The notes beneath the pieces are model-generated. The model had not been told where the DNA came from, did not search any database, and worked only from the letters and a program-made list of their open reading frames with translations. A DNA stretch of 64,000 nucleotides from the NCBI RefSeq assembly GCF_004010955.1, contig NZ_CP025227.1:1240001-1304000 (forward strand), in the 5' to 3' direction. This stretch comes from Actinomyces wuliandei. Lineage in GTDB: Bacteria; Actinomycetota; Actinomycetes; Actinomycetales; Actinomycetaceae. A program made the position numbers and the translations under genes. Of the stretch, positions 8,190-17,747 are shown piece by piece; within the stretch, counting starts at the first letter, position 1; each line of letters starts with the position of its first letter.

Positions 8190-9434
8190 TCAGCGGGTGA
8201 CGGTCTGCCCCTTGGCCACCACGGTGATCCCAGACTCGGTGACGGTGAAGCCTCGCTCGCGGTCGTGCTCGGGGTCGATGCCCACCATGGCCCCCTCCTC
8301 GACGTGGACGTGCTTGTCCAGGATGGCACGGTTGACCACGGTGTTGCGTCCCACCTCCGCGCCGTCCATGAGGACCGACTCGCGTACCGAGGACCAGGAG
8401 TTGACCCGGACCCCGGGGGACAGGACCGAGGAGATGACCTCCCCACCGGAGACGATGACGCCGGGGGAGACGATGGAGTCCACGGCGTGGCCCAGGCGCT
8501 CGTGGTGGCCGTAGACGAACTTTGCCGGGGGCATGGCTGCCTGGTAGCCGGCGAACAGCGGCCAGCGGTCGTTGTAGAGGTTGAACACAGGAGTCACGGA
8601 GATGAGGTCCTGGTGGGCGTCGTAGAAGGCGTCGACGGTACCCACGTCGCGCCAGTAGTCACGGTCCCTCTCCGAGGACCCTGGGACGTCGTTGTCCTTG
8701 AAGTCGTAGACGCCCGCAGCGCCCTGGCTCACGAACCAGGGGACGATGTTGCCGCCCATGTCGTGCTTGGAGCCCTCGTCCTCGGCGTCGACCGTCACGG
8801 CCTCCGACAGGGCGTCGGCGGTCATGATGTAGTTGCCCATTGAGGCCAGGACCTCGTCGGGGGAGTCAGGCAGGCCCGGGGTCTGCGACGGCTTCTCCAC
8901 AAAGGCCTGGATCTTGTGGCGGTCGTGCGGGTCGGTCTCGATGACGCCGAACTGGTCGGCCAGCGAGCGGGGCTGGCGGATGCCCGCCACCGTGCAGGGA
9001 AGCCCGGAGGCGATGTGGTGGTCCAGCATCTGGGAGAAGTCCATGCGGTAGATATTGTCCGCGCCGGTGATGACCACGTAGTCGGGACGCTCGTCGTCCA
9101 GCAGGTTGAGGGACTGGAAGATCGCGTCCGCCGATCCCAGGAACCAGTGCTTGCCCACGCGCTGCTGGGCAGGGACGGGGGCGATGTAGTTGCCCAGCAT
9201 GTCCGACATGCGCCAGGTCATTGAGATGTGGCGGTCCAGGGAGTGGGACTTGTACTGGGTGAGCACCACGACCTTGAGGAAGCCGGAGTTGATCATGTTG
9301 GACAGTGAGAAGTCAATGAGCCGGTAGATCCCGCCGAAGGGCACGGCGGGCTTGGCACGGTCGACAGTCAGGGGCATGAGGCGCTTGCCCTCACCACCTG
9401 CAAGGATGATTGCGAGAACACGGGGTTGAGCCAT
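8190..9434 (-). CDS. glgC: Glucose-1-phosphate adenylyltransferase (ADP-glucose pyrophosphorylase)
   Basis: Makes ADP-glucose from ATP and glucose-1-phosphate, the committing step of glycogen synthesis. The 414-residue protein starts at ATG 9434. It has the nucleotide-binding [20 protein letters not shown] motif at the N-terminus, [13 protein letters not shown], the catalytic-domain [10 protein letters not shown] and EKPSQTP segments, and a C-terminal left-handed beta-helix ([29 protein letters not shown]). It is divergent from glgA, with which it forms the glycogen locus. A TAAGGT element 7 nt before the ATG indicates a leaderless transcript. Confidence 0.96.
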   Translation of the reverse strand: MAQPRVLAIILAGGEGKRLMPLTVDRAKPAVPFGGIYRLIDFSLSNMINSGFLKVVVLTQYKSHSLDRHISMTWRMSDMLGNYIAPVPAQQRVGKHWFLGSADAIFQSLNLLDDERPDYVVITGADNIYRMDFSQMLDHHIASGLPCTVAGIRQPRSLADQFGVIETDPHDRHKIQAFVEKPSQTPGLPDSPDEVLASMGNYIMTADALSEAVTVDAEDEGSKHDMGGNIVPWFVSQGAAGVYDFKDNDVPGSSERDRDYWRDVGTVDAFYDAHQDLISVTPVFNLYNDRWPLFAGYQAAMPPAKFVYGHHERLGHAVDSIVSPGVIVSGGEVISSVLSPGVRVNSWSSVRESVLMDGAEVGRNTVVNRAILDKHVHVEEGAMVGIDPEHDRERGFTVTESGITVVAKGQTVTR

Positions 9435-9441
9435 GTGGCCT

Positions 9442-9447
9442 ACCTTA
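9442..9447 (-). promoter_or_regulatory. -10 element giving a leaderless mRNA for glgC
   Basis: On the minus strand TAAGGT ends 7 nt before the glgC ATG (9434). The roughly 300-nt region up to glgA is otherwise shared by the two divergent genes. Confidence 0.45.
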
Positions 9448-9731
9448 CTGCTCCGAGCCCGTTGTGGGGAGTAGTTGTGAGGGGCAATACGGACCGGTGT
9501 CCTACGCAGTGGCGCCGACAGCACGTGTCCCGGCCCGCTCCTGGTGCGGCTCGCGCGTGCTCTGTGGGGACGAGGGCCGGAAACGACCCGCAGGGCGCCG
9601 GGACCGGCTACCGTCGTCCCTGTGGGCCGGAGCCGTCCCGGGCGTCTCCGTGCCCGCGTGAGCACGTCTGACACGTCTGAGTGGTCTGCCCAGGCAGCCC
9701 ACCGACGGAACACACACGAGGAGAAGCACCT

Positions 9732-10961
9732 ATGAGGGTTGACCTGCTGACCAAGGAGTACCCACCCTTCATCTACGGCGGCGCAGGCGTCCACGTCGAC
9801 GAGCTGGCCAAGGTGCTGCGGCCGCTGGCTGACGTGAGGGTGCACGCCTTCGGGGGGGTGCGCCAGCCAGGGACCCCGGGAGCCGACCCGGGGGTCACCG
9901 GCTACCCTGAGGTCGCCGAGCTGGAGGAGGCCAACGCCGCGCTGCGCACCTTCGGGGTGGACCTGGAGATCGCCCAGGGGACCCAGGGCACCGACCTGGT
10001 GCACTCCCACACCTGGTACGCCAACCTCGCCGGCCACCTGGCATCTCTTCTGCACGGCGTGCCCCACGTGGTCTCCGCGCACTCCCTGGAGCCGCTGCGC
10101 CCGTGGAAGGCCGAGCAGCTCGGCGGTGGCTACGCCCTGTCCTCCTGGGCGGAGAGGACCGCCTACGAGGCTGCCGCAGGCATTATCGCGGTGTCCAACG
10201 GCATGCGGGACGACATCCTGCGCGCCTACCCCGCAGTGGACCCCGACCGGGTCAAGGTGGTCCACAACGGGATCGACCTGCAGGCCTGGCAGCGGCCTGA
10301 GGGTGAGGAGGCCGACGCCGCGGCCTCGGCGACCTTGGAGCGCCTGGGTATCGACCCGGACCGTCCCACCGTGGTGTTCGTCGGCCGTATTACCCGTCAG
10401 AAGGGCCTGCCGCACCTGCTGAGAGCCTGCGAGCAGCTGCCTGGTGACGTCCAGGTCGTCCTGTGCGCCGGGGCCCCTGACACCCCTGAGATCAAGGCAG
10501 AGGTTGACGCCCTGGTGGACCGGCTGCGCCAGACCCGTACCGGCGTGGTGTGGGTCGAGGAGATGCTGCCGCGCCCCGAGCTGATCACCGTGCTGTCCTC
10601 TTCGGACGTGTTCGTGTGCCCCTCCGTCTACGAGCCGCTGGGCATCGTCAACCTCGAGGCCATGGCCGTGGGGCTTCCTGTCGTTGGCTCCGCCACCGGT
10701 GGCATCCCCGACGTCATCGTCGACGGCGAGACAGGGCTCCTGGTGCCGATTGACCAGGTCCAGGACGGTACCGGCACCCCCACCGACCCCGCCCGCTTCG
10801 AGGCGGACCTGGCGGAGCGCCTGACAGAGGTAGTTACCGACACCGAGCGGGCCGCCCAGATGGGGGCCGCCTCGCGCAGGCGGGTGGAGAAGCACTTCTC
10901 CTGGGAGGCTGTCGCCCAGCGCACCATGGAGGTCTACCACTGGGTGCTTCAGCAGGGCTGA
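9732..10961 (+). CDS. glgA: Glycogen synthase, actinobacterial GT4 type
   Basis: Retaining GT-B glycosyltransferase that uses ADP-glucose. The 409-residue product starts at ATG 9732, preceded by GAGGAGAAG. Motifs include [19 protein letters not shown] at the N-terminus, [11 protein letters not shown], the [16 protein letters not shown] strand of the second Rossmann domain and the E-x7-E motif EPLGIVNLE. This is the GT4-like actinobacterial GlgA, not the GT5 enzyme of E. coli. In mycobacteria the homologue makes maltose-1-phosphate from ADP-glucose and glucose-1-phosphate, so the acceptor here (glycogen or glucose-1-phosphate) cannot be decided. Its last 13 nt overlap the convergent hypothetical gene. 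Confidence 0.92.
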   Translation: MRVDLLTKEYPPFIYGGAGVHVDELAKVLRPLADVRVHAFGGVRQPGTPGADPGVTGYPEVAELEEANAALRTFGVDLEIAQGTQGTDLVHSHTWYANLAGHLASLLHGVPHVVSAHSLEPLRPWKAEQLGGGYALSSWAERTAYEAAAGIIAVSNGMRDDILRAYPAVDPDRVKVVHNGIDLQAWQRPEGEEADAAASATLERLGIDPDRPTVVFVGRITRQKGLPHLLRACEQLPGDVQVVLCAGAPDTPEIKAEVDALVDRLRQTRTGVVWVEEMLPRPELITVLSSSDVFVCPSVYEPLGIVNLEAMAVGLPVVGSATGGIPDVIVDGETGLLVPIDQVQDGTGTPTDPARFEADLAERLTEVVTDTERAAQMGAASRRRVEKHFSWEAVAQRTMEVYHWVLQQG

Positions 10962-11734
10962 CGGCTGTGGCAGGCCCACCAGTCGGTGGCTGCGGCCGCC
11001 CCTCGACGAGCCACCGCCAGCAGCGGCCGCAGGACCTCTGAGCGCTGCCGGGCCTGACGTGCCGTCGCCGAGCCGCCGTCGTCCTCCAGGGCCAGCTCGC
11101 AGATAGCGGCCAGGCGCAGGGAGCGCTCCAGGAGCTGGACCCTGCGGGAGTCCAGGGACGGAGGGAGAAGGCGGGGGTCCAGCCCGGCGAGGACAAGGTC
11201 GTTGAGGGTGTCAGCCAGGTCGGGGCGCCCTCGGGCCAGGTCCAGGTCCGTCAGGGCGTCGATGGCCGCCTGCGTGGCGGTGTGCACGTCGCGTCGTGCC
11301 TGCCCCGGGTCCAGCGCGGGCACGGGCGTCGTTACCGGCAGGCGGTGCCACACCACGCTCGTGCCTGCGTCCTGTGGGACCAGCAGGCTGGCTCCGGTGT
11401 GGCGCTGCTCGGTCCCGCCGGTCTCCACGATGACGGCCTGGCCTGCCTCCAGGGCCTCGGGCTGCGCCGACAGGCCATCGGCCGGGGAGGGGAGCAGGGC
11501 GGCGACCCGGCTCAGGGGGCGGGCGGCCGCCAACCACTCCTCCAGGCCCAGGTCGTAGCCCGCCTCCTGCGGCGCGTCCCCGGTGCTCTCCTCAATGCCC
11601 ACCTCGACGACACTCTCCGTGACCCCGGTGACGCTGTGCACGCCGTCGGCTCCCTGGACCAGTGACAGGCCGTGGGAGGAGGGCACCGGGGCCCACAGGG
11701 CGAGGAGGACACTGAGCGGTGGAACAAGAGGCAT
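10949..11734 (-). CDS. Hypothetical protein
   Basis: I do not recognise this 261-residue protein. It starts [16 protein letters not shown], a short hydrophobic opening without a clear signal peptidase site. It is rich in Ala, Leu and acidic residues, with a C-terminal helical half ([24 protein letters not shown] and following) and a C-terminal [10 protein letters not shown]. The start is supported by a TACGGT -10 element 6 nt upstream. It converges on glgA with a 13-nt overlap, so its location does not by itself indicate a role in glycogen metabolism. Confidence 0.7.
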   Translation of the reverse strand: MPLVPPLSVLLALWAPVPSSHGLSLVQGADGVHSVTGVTESVVEVGIEESTGDAPQEAGYDLGLEEWLAAARPLSRVAALLPSPADGLSAQPEALEAGQAVIVETGGTEQRHTGASLLVPQDAGTSVVWHRLPVTTPVPALDPGQARRDVHTATQAAIDALTDLDLARGRPDLADTLNDLVLAGLDPRLLPPSLDSRRVQLLERSLRLAAICELALEDDGGSATARQARQRSEVLRPLLAVARRGAAAATDWWACHSRQPC

Positions 11735-11740
11735 GCCCCC

Positions 11741-11746
11741 ACCGTA
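11741..11746 (-). promoter_or_regulatory. -10 element giving a leaderless mRNA for the hypothetical gene
   Basis: On the minus strand TACGGT ends 6 nt before the ATG at 11734. Confidence 0.45.
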
Positions 11747-11809
11747 CCGCCGCTCCCCAGTGCTTCCTCGGTGCTGAGACAGGTCCTGGGCCGCTCAGGG
11801 TGGGGACGG

Positions 11810-11815
11810 TAAGGT
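11810..11815 (+). promoter_or_regulatory. -10 element giving a leaderless mRNA for the ABC ATPase
   Basis: TAAGGT ends 7 nt before the ATG at 11823, with no ribosome site between. Confidence 0.45.
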
Positions 11816-11822
11816 TGGGTGC

Positions 11823-12641
11823 ATGACCAGCGTCCTCCACCTTGACGACGTCACGCTCACTCGTGGGGCCTCTGTGATCCTTGACCACGTCAGCCTGACT
11901 GTGGACGAGGCGGAGCACTGGGTGGTCCTGGGACCCAACGGCGCGGGCAAGACCACGCTCGCCCGCGTGGCTGCGGCCCGACTCTTCCCCTCCTCCGGGA
12001 CGGTGGACATCCTGTCCGAGCGCATGGGACGTGTCGACGTCTCCGAGCTGCGTCCCAGGATCGGCCTGTGCTCCTCGGCGCTGTCCTCCAGCGTGCTGGG
12101 CGGCGAGAGAGTCGTTGACGTGGTGCTGTCAGCCGCCTACGGGTACACCGGCCGCTGGCGGGAGAGGTACGACGACCTGGACACCAAGCGCGCCGAGGGG
12201 CTGCTCCAGGCGCTGGGAGCGGGGTACCTGAGCGACCGGAGGTGGGCCACGCTGTCCTCGGGGGAGCGCAAGCGCGTCGAGATCGCCCGTGCCCTCATGC
12301 CCGACCCCGAGCTGCTTGTCCTTGACGAGCCGACTGCTGGGCTGGACGTAGCCGGCCGCGAGCAGCTTCTGGCCGCCCTGGCCGACATCGTCCAGGCTCC
12401 CGGCTCGCCCTCGCTCCTCATGGTGACCCACCACCTGGAGGAGATTCCCCCTGGTATCACCCACGCAGTGGCCCTGCGGCAGGGACGTGTCCAGCAGGCG
12501 GGACCTGCGGAGGAGGTCCTCAACGACGAGGTCATGACTGCCACCTTCGGCCTCCCCCTGGAGGTGGTTCAGGACCGGGACCGCTACTGGGCACGGGGAG
12601 GAGCCGGGCGCGGGACCGCGCCAGCCGTCGGCAGCGCCTGA
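11823..12641 (+). CDS. ABC transporter ATP-binding protein without a linked permease
   Basis: A single 272-residue nucleotide-binding domain: Walker A GPNGAGKTTLARV near residue 39, signature LSSGERKRVEIARALM, Walker B LLVLDEPTAGLD, and the H-loop MVTHHLEEIP. The sequence style (TLTRGASVILDHVSL at the start, THHLEEIPPGITHAV near the end) resembles the ModF/YlmA-like orphan ABC ATPases found across actinobacteria, which have no permease gene nearby. It is not clear whether it serves a transporter encoded elsewhere or a non-transport role. The neighbouring genes encode NfeD and SPFH membrane proteins downstream. Confidence 0.88.
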   Translation: MTSVLHLDDVTLTRGASVILDHVSLTVDEAEHWVVLGPNGAGKTTLARVAAARLFPSSGTVDILSERMGRVDVSELRPRIGLCSSALSSSVLGGERVVDVVLSAAYGYTGRWRERYDDLDTKRAEGLLQALGAGYLSDRRWATLSSGERKRVEIARALMPDPELLVLDEPTAGLDVAGREQLLAALADIVQAPGSPSLLMVTHHLEEIPPGITHAVALRQGRVQQAGPAEEVLNDEVMTATFGLPLEVVQDRDRYWARGGAGRGTAPAVGSA

Positions 12642-12877
12642 GAGCTGGTAGCCTCCGACGCCGCTGGGATCGTGCCTGAGCCGCACTGCCGCAGGTGGGT
12701 GCCACCGCTACCTGGGTGGTCCGCTCCTCTCCGGCGGCCCGCCGCCCCTGACTCGGGTACCTGGCCATGCCGTCGAGCCGGAACTCTGAAATACTGTCCC
12801 GTGCTGGCCGCCCACACGGCCAACGTCACCGAGACGTCAGAGACAGCACTGAGACGTTACTGAGGAGGTTCCTACTT

Positions 12878-13360
12878 ATGGCCTGGCTGTTCTGGATCGG
12901 CGGGTCCCTGGTCTTCGCCGTCATCGAGACCTTGACGGCCGACCTGACCTTCCTCATGATTGCCGGAGGAGCCCTGGGCGGGGGCGTCGCGGCGGCGCTG
13001 GGGGCCTCGCTGCCGGTCCAGGTCATCGTCTTCGCGGTTGTCTCGACACTGCTTCTGCTGGCGGTGCGCCCCTGGGCCAGAAGGCGTATGGCCTCGACGG
13101 CCCCGCAGATGCGGACCAATGCTGAGGCCCTGGTGGGAAGCCCGGCCACGGCGATCACCGTGGTGGACGACCAGGGGGGCCGGGTGCGGCTCAGCGGCGG
13201 CGAGTGGAGCGCCCGGCTGGCACCGGCTGCTGCGGGGCAGGATGGTCCTGTCGACCCCGGTGCCGCAGTGACGGTGACCCAGATCGACGGGGCTGTCGCC
13301 ATCGTCGTCCCCGCCCTCCCTGAGCAGTCCTCCCAGGAGCCGGTGCCCCACGGGCGCTGA
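12878..13360 (+). CDS. NfeD-like membrane protein
   Basis: A 160-residue short NfeD (NfeD1b type): two to three N-terminal membrane spans (WLFWIGGSLVFAVIETLTAD, then Gly/Ala-rich, then QVIVFAVVSTLLLLAVRPW), followed by a C-terminal soluble OB-fold with GSPATAITVVDDQGGRV and PGAAVTVTQIDG. The ATG at 12878 has GAGGAGG upstream. Genes of this family lie next to SPFH (stomatin-like) genes, as here with the next gene 54 nt downstream. The pair is thought to organise membrane microdomains; the mechanism is not shown by sequence. Confidence 0.9.
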   Translation: MAWLFWIGGSLVFAVIETLTADLTFLMIAGGALGGGVAAALGASLPVQVIVFAVVSTLLLLAVRPWARRRMASTAPQMRTNAEALVGSPATAITVVDDQGGRVRLSGGEWSARLAPAAAGQDGPVDPGAAVTVTQIDGAVAIVVPALPEQSSQEPVPHGR

Positions 13361-13414
13361 CCACCTGCGGCACTACCCAGAACAAGCACGACACGTACAC
13401 AGGAGTCTCCTGAC

Positions 13415-14548
13415 ATGAACGAACTGGCCGTTGTCCCTCTTATTGTCCTGCTGCTTCTGGCGCTACTGGTCATTGTCGCGATCTTCCGCGCCGTGCGCAG
13501 GGTGCCGCAGAGCTATGCGATCATCGTGGAGCGGCTGGGGAAGTTCCAGGCGGAGTACGGGGCTGGCCTCCACTTCCTGATCCCTTTTGTCGACAGCGTG
13601 CGTAACACGGTGGACCTGCGTGAGCAGGTGGTCTCCTTCCCGCCCCAGCCGGTTATCACCTCGGACAACCTGGTGGTGAGCATCGACTCGGTCATCTACT
13701 ACCAGGTGACGGACCCCAAGCGCGCCACCTATGAGATCGCCAGCTTTCTCCAGGCGATCGAGCAGCTGACGATCACCACGCTGCGTAACGTCATTGGTGC
13801 CATGGACCTGGAGCAGACCCTGACCAGCCGTGACCAGATCAACGGACAGCTGCGCGGCGTGCTCGACCAGGCCACGGGGCGCTGGGGCATCCGGGTCAGC
13901 AACGTCGAGCTGAAGTCCATCGACCCTCCTGCCTCCATCCAGGGCGCGATGGAGCAGCAGATGCGTGCCGAGCGTGACCGGCGTGCCGCGATCCTCACGG
14001 CTGAGGGCGTCAAGCAGTCCCAGATCCTCACTGCGGAGGGTGACAAGCAGTCGGCTATCCTGCGCGCCGAGGGGCAGGCGCAGTCAGCAATCCTCAGGGC
14101 ACAGGGTGAGTCGCGTGCCATCCTTCAGGTCTTTGACGCCATCCACCGTGGCAACGCCGACCCCAAGCTGCTTGCCTACCAGTACCTGCAGACCCTGCCG
14201 AAGATCGCCAACGGCTCCTCCTCCAAGATGTGGATCGTTCCCACCGAGTTCACTGCGGCCCTGGACGGTATCGCCGGGGCGCTGGGCAGGGACACCTCCG
14301 GGCCGTCCTCAGACCAGCCTGGTGGGCAGGATGGCGACCAGGGAGCCGGGGTTGACCTGTCCGACACGGAGGTGGACCTGGGGATCGCCTCGGACCTGGC
14401 GGCGACGAGCCTGCCCACCCCTGAGGAGGCCCTGGCACAGGCCCGGGGTGAGGCGCAGACGGCCCTCCAGGAGGCCTCGGAGGACCGGGTGCCTGGAGCC
14501 GGGGCACCGGGGTCCCCCTCCCGGGCGCCCGGCGCGGGCGAGGGATGA
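13415..14548 (+). CDS. SPFH/stomatin-like membrane protein
   Basis: A 377-residue slipin/paraslipin-type SPFH protein, anchored by an N-terminal span (VVPLIVLLLLALLVIVAIF). The SPFH core follows: QSYAIIVERLGKF, GLHFLIPFVD, YYQVTDPKRATYEI, LRNVIGAMDLEQTL and the coiled, Ala/Glu-rich oligomerisation region, where an AEG-x-KQSQIL type unit repeats about four times near residues 190-230. The C-terminal 90 residues are low complexity and acidic. The ATG has AGGAG 11 nt upstream. It forms an operon with NfeD before it and overlaps the methyltransferase start after it by 4 nt (ATGA). Confidence 0.93.
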   Translation: MNELAVVPLIVLLLLALLVIVAIFRAVRRVPQSYAIIVERLGKFQAEYGAGLHFLIPFVDSVRNTVDLREQVVSFPPQPVITSDNLVVSIDSVIYYQVTDPKRATYEIASFLQAIEQLTITTLRNVIGAMDLEQTLTSRDQINGQLRGVLDQATGRWGIRVSNVELKSIDPPASIQGAMEQQMRAERDRRAAILTAEGVKQSQILTAEGDKQSAILRAEGQAQSAILRAQGESRAILQVFDAIHRGNADPKLLAYQYLQTLPKIANGSSSKMWIVPTEFTAALDGIAGALGRDTSGPSSDQPGGQDGDQGAGVDLSDTEVDLGIASDLAATSLPTPEEALAQARGEAQTALQEASEDRVPGAGAPGSPSRAPGAGEG

Positions 14549-15402
14549 TTGTCCGGCTGACCAGCCGTGACGATGACCGCCTGGCCGACTACACGCGCCT
14601 GACCGACAGCGCGCTGCGACGCCGCCTGGAGACGGAGCGCGGCCTGTACATGGCCGAGTCCACCAAGGTGATCGGGCGAGCCGTGGCGGCAGGCCACCGG
14701 CCGCGCTCCTTCCTCATGGCCGCGCACCACTATGACCAGATGCGCCCGACGATCGCGGCGGCGGTCGGCTGCCAGGGCCGTGAGGACGGCGGTCCGGTGC
14801 CGGTGTTCCTGGCCGACGAGGGGCTGCTGGAGTCGGTCACCGGCTTCCACCTGCACCGGGGGGCGCTGGCTGCCATGAACCGCCCGGTGCTGCGTGGCGT
14901 CGGGGAGCTCCTGGCCGCGGCTCGTGCAGGCAGCGGTGCGCGCCGGGTGGCCGTCCTGGAGGACCTGGTGGACCACACCAACGTGGGTGCTGCCTTTCGG
15001 TCGGCCGCCGCCCTGGGGGTGGATGCGGTCCTGGCGACGCCACGCTGCGCGGACCCCCTCTACCGGCGCAGCGTCCGTGTCTCAATGGGGACGGTCTTCC
15101 AGGTTCCGTGGACCCGGGTGCAGCGCTGGCCCGTGGTGGACGAGCTCCACGAGGCGGGCTTTACTGTAGCCGCCTTGGCCCTGACCGAGGACTCGGTGTC
15201 CCTGGAGAAGTTTGCCGCCTCGCCGGTGTGCACCAGTCCGGAGGGGAAGGTAGCGCTGGTCCTGGGGACGGAGGGGGACGGGCTGTCACGGCGCTCCACC
15301 CAGGCTGCTGACGTGGTGGTGCGGATCCCCATGGCTGGGGGAGTGGACTCCCTCAACGTCGCTGCCGCTGCCGCCGTGGCTTTCTGGGCGCTGCGGGTGT
15401 GA
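14545..15402 (+). CDS. SpoU/TrmH-family RNA 2'-O-methyltransferase
   Basis: A 285-residue SPOUT methyltransferase acting on tRNA or rRNA ribose. An N-terminal substrate-binding region (LYMAESTKVIGRAVAAG) is followed by the knotted catalytic domain: motif 1 NVGAAFRSAAALGV with the conserved Asn and Arg, motif 2 LVLGTEGDGLS, and motif 3 IPMAGGVDSLNVAAAAAV. The start overlaps the SPFH stop (ATGA), suggesting coupled translation in the NfeD-SPFH-methyltransferase operon. The target nucleotide cannot be told from sequence. Confidence 0.92.
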   Translation: MIVRLTSRDDDRLADYTRLTDSALRRRLETERGLYMAESTKVIGRAVAAGHRPRSFLMAAHHYDQMRPTIAAAVGCQGREDGGPVPVFLADEGLLESVTGFHLHRGALAAMNRPVLRGVGELLAAARAGSGARRVAVLEDLVDHTNVGAAFRSAAALGVDAVLATPRCADPLYRRSVRVSMGTVFQVPWTRVQRWPVVDELHEAGFTVAALALTEDSVSLEKFAASPVCTSPEGKVALVLGTEGDGLSRRSTQAADVVVRIPMAGGVDSLNVAAAAAVAFWALRV

Positions 15403-15553
15403 GAGGGTGCCCTCTCGATCGAGGCCCCGGGAGGATCGCAGCCCGCAGGAGGTGTCATCCCGCAGAGTTGTCATCCGGGGCGTCAGCAGCGCAGCGGCTC
15501 CGCCCGGCACCAGGTCTCCTAAGGCCTCACAGGGTCTCGTAGGACCGCCGCAT

Positions 15554-15605
15554 GACCTCGTGCTCCCCGACCAGCGGTGTTGCCGTGGTAGGGGAGCACG
15601 AGGTC
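15554..15605. terminator. Large hairpin between convergent genes
   Basis: Perfect 15-bp arms 15554-15568 and 15591-15605; the 22-nt loop can itself pair further (ACCA/TGGT and CGG/CCG). It lies between the stops of the TrmH-type gene and the PTS gene, so it probably ends both transcripts. No T-run is seen on either side. Confidence 0.6.
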
Positions 15606-15644
15606 CGGGGTCTCTGGGCAGTGCCAGGTCAGGGCTGGGAGGTG

Positions 15645-17747
15645 TCAGCCCTCGTCAGGGGCAGTGACCCGCAGCAGTACCGCGCCTGTGGCCACCTCGC
15701 CCGTGGCCGCGACCTCGACGGAGGCGAAGGAGGCAGCGTTGGTGACCAGCACCGGGGTCGTGAGCGGATAGCCCGCCTCTTCCACGACGGCGCGGTCCAC
15801 CCGTACCAGCTCGGTGCCGGCCTCGACCCGGTCTCCCTGGGAGACCTTGACGTCAAAGCCCTTGCCCTCCAGGTTCACCGTGTCCAGGCCCACGTGGATG
15901 AGGATCTCCACGCCGCTGTCCAGGGCGATGCCGTAGGCGTGGCCGGACTCTGGTGCCACGAGGATCGTGCCTGCGGCGGGAGCGGTCACCACAATCTGCT
16001 CGCCCGGGTCCCCTCCCGGCTCGATGCCCGCGCCCGGACCCACGGCGCCGGTGGAGAACACAGGGTCAGCCACCTGGTCCAGGGGGATGACGGTGCCGCT
16101 CAGCGGGGAGACGATCTCGGTGACCGTGCCAGGTACCAGTGCCGACTTGGGCTGGCCCTGATCAGTCTTCTCCTGCGGGTCGCCGGGCTGGGCGGAGGCG
16201 GCAGCGGCCTGCTTCTCCAGGGCCAGGTCGGCGGCGGTCTCCGCAGGGTCGGCCTCGACCACGCCAGCGGCGGCCAGGGCCTCGGCGCGCTCCTCCTTGG
16301 TGCGGTAGCCGAAGACGGCGATGAGGGCGAAGGACGTCCCGAAGGCCGCGGCGATGGCAATGGCGTACAGGGCCATGGGGCTGAAGATCGGGATGGTCAG
16401 CAGCGAGGTGAAGGCGAAGGTGCTGGCGTCCACGCCGCCGCCCAGACCCACGATGAGGCCGCCTACAGCACAGCCCACGAGCATGAGCGGGTAGATGCGC
16501 TTGAAGCGCAGGTGGATACCGTAGAGGCTGGGCTCGGAGATACCGCCGAACAGTCCGGCCGCCAGTGCGCCGGTGGCAGTCTGGCGCATCTCCTTGTCCT
16601 TGTCACGCACAGCCCACAGGAGCACGGCGGCCGTGGCGCCGAAGCAGGCGAAGTTCCAGGTACCCATGGGGCCCTGGATGAAGTCGTAGCCCAGGGTGTT
16701 GATGTTGGCGATCATGATCGCGTTGAGCGGCCAGTGCAGGCCCAGCGGGACCAGGAACGGGTAGAGCAGCGGGATGACGATGGCGAAGACAATAGGGGCG
16801 GTGCCGTTGAGCCACGCCAGCCCCGTCCCCAGGGCCGTGCCGACCCACACGCCCAGCGGGCCGATGAGGAAGGCCGTCACCGGCATCATGATGATGAAGG
16901 AGAGGAAGGGGACAAAGACCATCTGGACGTTGCTCGGGACGATCTTGACCAGCTGCTTGTAGACAACGGCCAGGACCGCCACCATCATGAGCGGGACGAA
17001 GACCTGCCCGCCGTAGTCCTGGAGCTGCATGGGCAGCCCGAAGACGTTGGCGGTGCACATCTTGGTGTTCAGCGTCTGGTTGACAGTGCAGGTGACGTTG
17101 CGCGTCAGCTCCGGGTCGCCCATGGCGATGAAGTTGGGCGTGAGCAGAGCCGCCATGACTGCGGTTCCCACCCAGGGGTCGATATTGAGCTTCTTGGAGG
17201 CGTTGTAGGCCACCATGATCGGCAGGAAGTAGAACACCGACCGGAACATCGCGTCCACGAAGGCGAGCGAGGCGGGCTTGACCTCAGCCCGGGTGTCGAT
17301 GTAGCCGAGGGCCTCCAGCACTGCCTCGCCCGCGATGATGAGGGAGGTGCCCAGTAGCACTGGCAGCAGGGGGCGGAAGGAGTCGGAGAGGTACTCGAAG
17401 AACGCGTCCACGAGGGCGTTCTTGCCGCGGGCCTTGGCGCGGGCCGCTGCCTTGACGTCAGCGTCCGACTTCCCGGAGGAGGCGCCGCCCGACGTCATGG
17501 CGGGCAGGTTCATGATCTCGTCGTAGACGCCCTGGACGGCCCCGCCAATGACGATCTGGTAGCGGTCGCCGGACTGCGGAACAGCGCCCATGACGCCGGG
17601 GATAGCCTCCACGGCGGCCTTGTCGACCACTGAGGCGTCGACGAGCTCGAAGCGCAGGCGCGTGGCGCAGTGGGTGAGGTGGGTGATGTTCTCGGCGCCG
17701 CCCACGGCGTCAAGAATCATCTCCGGTGTGGACGTGGTAGTTGCCAT
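15645..17747 (-). CDS. PTS sugar permease EIIBCA, glucose/sucrose/beta-glucoside superfamily
   Basis: A complete 700-residue fused permease that imports and phosphorylates a sugar. EIIB is at the N-terminus with the phospho-accepting Cys in HLTHCATRLRFEL. A linker around residues 80-110 leads to EIIC, about ten membrane spans with the GISEPSLYGIHLRFKR signature. EIIA lies at the C-terminus with the active His in VEILIHVGLDTVNLEGKGF. The B-C-A order is that of beta-glucoside, sucrose and trehalose permeases; the sugar cannot be fixed from this. The ATG at 17747 has GAAAGG upstream. No sugar hydrolase or BglG-type regulator is adjacent, so the phosphosugar hydrolase must be elsewhere. A perfect palindrome upstream may be its operator. 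Confidence 0.93.
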   Translation of the reverse strand: MATTTSTPEMILDAVGGAENITHLTHCATRLRFELVDASVVDKAAVEAIPGVMGAVPQSGDRYQIVIGGAVQGVYDEIMNLPAMTSGGASSGKSDADVKAAARAKARGKNALVDAFFEYLSDSFRPLLPVLLGTSLIIAGEAVLEALGYIDTRAEVKPASLAFVDAMFRSVFYFLPIMVAYNASKKLNIDPWVGTAVMAALLTPNFIAMGDPELTRNVTCTVNQTLNTKMCTANVFGLPMQLQDYGGQVFVPLMMVAVLAVVYKQLVKIVPSNVQMVFVPFLSFIIMMPVTAFLIGPLGVWVGTALGTGLAWLNGTAPIVFAIVIPLLYPFLVPLGLHWPLNAIMIANINTLGYDFIQGPMGTWNFACFGATAAVLLWAVRDKDKEMRQTATGALAAGLFGGISEPSLYGIHLRFKRIYPLMLVGCAVGGLIVGLGGGVDASTFAFTSLLTIPIFSPMALYAIAIAAAFGTSFALIAVFGYRTKEERAEALAAAGVVEADPAETAADLALEKQAAAASAQPGDPQEKTDQGQPKSALVPGTVTEIVSPLSGTVIPLDQVADPVFSTGAVGPGAGIEPGGDPGEQIVVTAPAAGTILVAPESGHAYGIALDSGVEILIHVGLDTVNLEGKGFDVKVSQGDRVEAGTELVRVDRAVVEEAGYPLTTPVLVTNAASFASVEVAATGEVATGAVLLRVTAPDEG

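Noticed and set aside
10949..10961. 13-nt overlap of glgA and the convergent hypothetical gene as a sign of an error
   Set aside because: Both frames read normally to their stops; short convergent overlaps are common in compact genomes.
15552..17357. 601-residue plus-strand open frame rich in His/Asp/Gln/Val
   Set aside because: It is antisense to the EIIBCA PTS gene, whose domains and active-site motifs are intact. The antisense composition is that of a GC-rich shadow frame.
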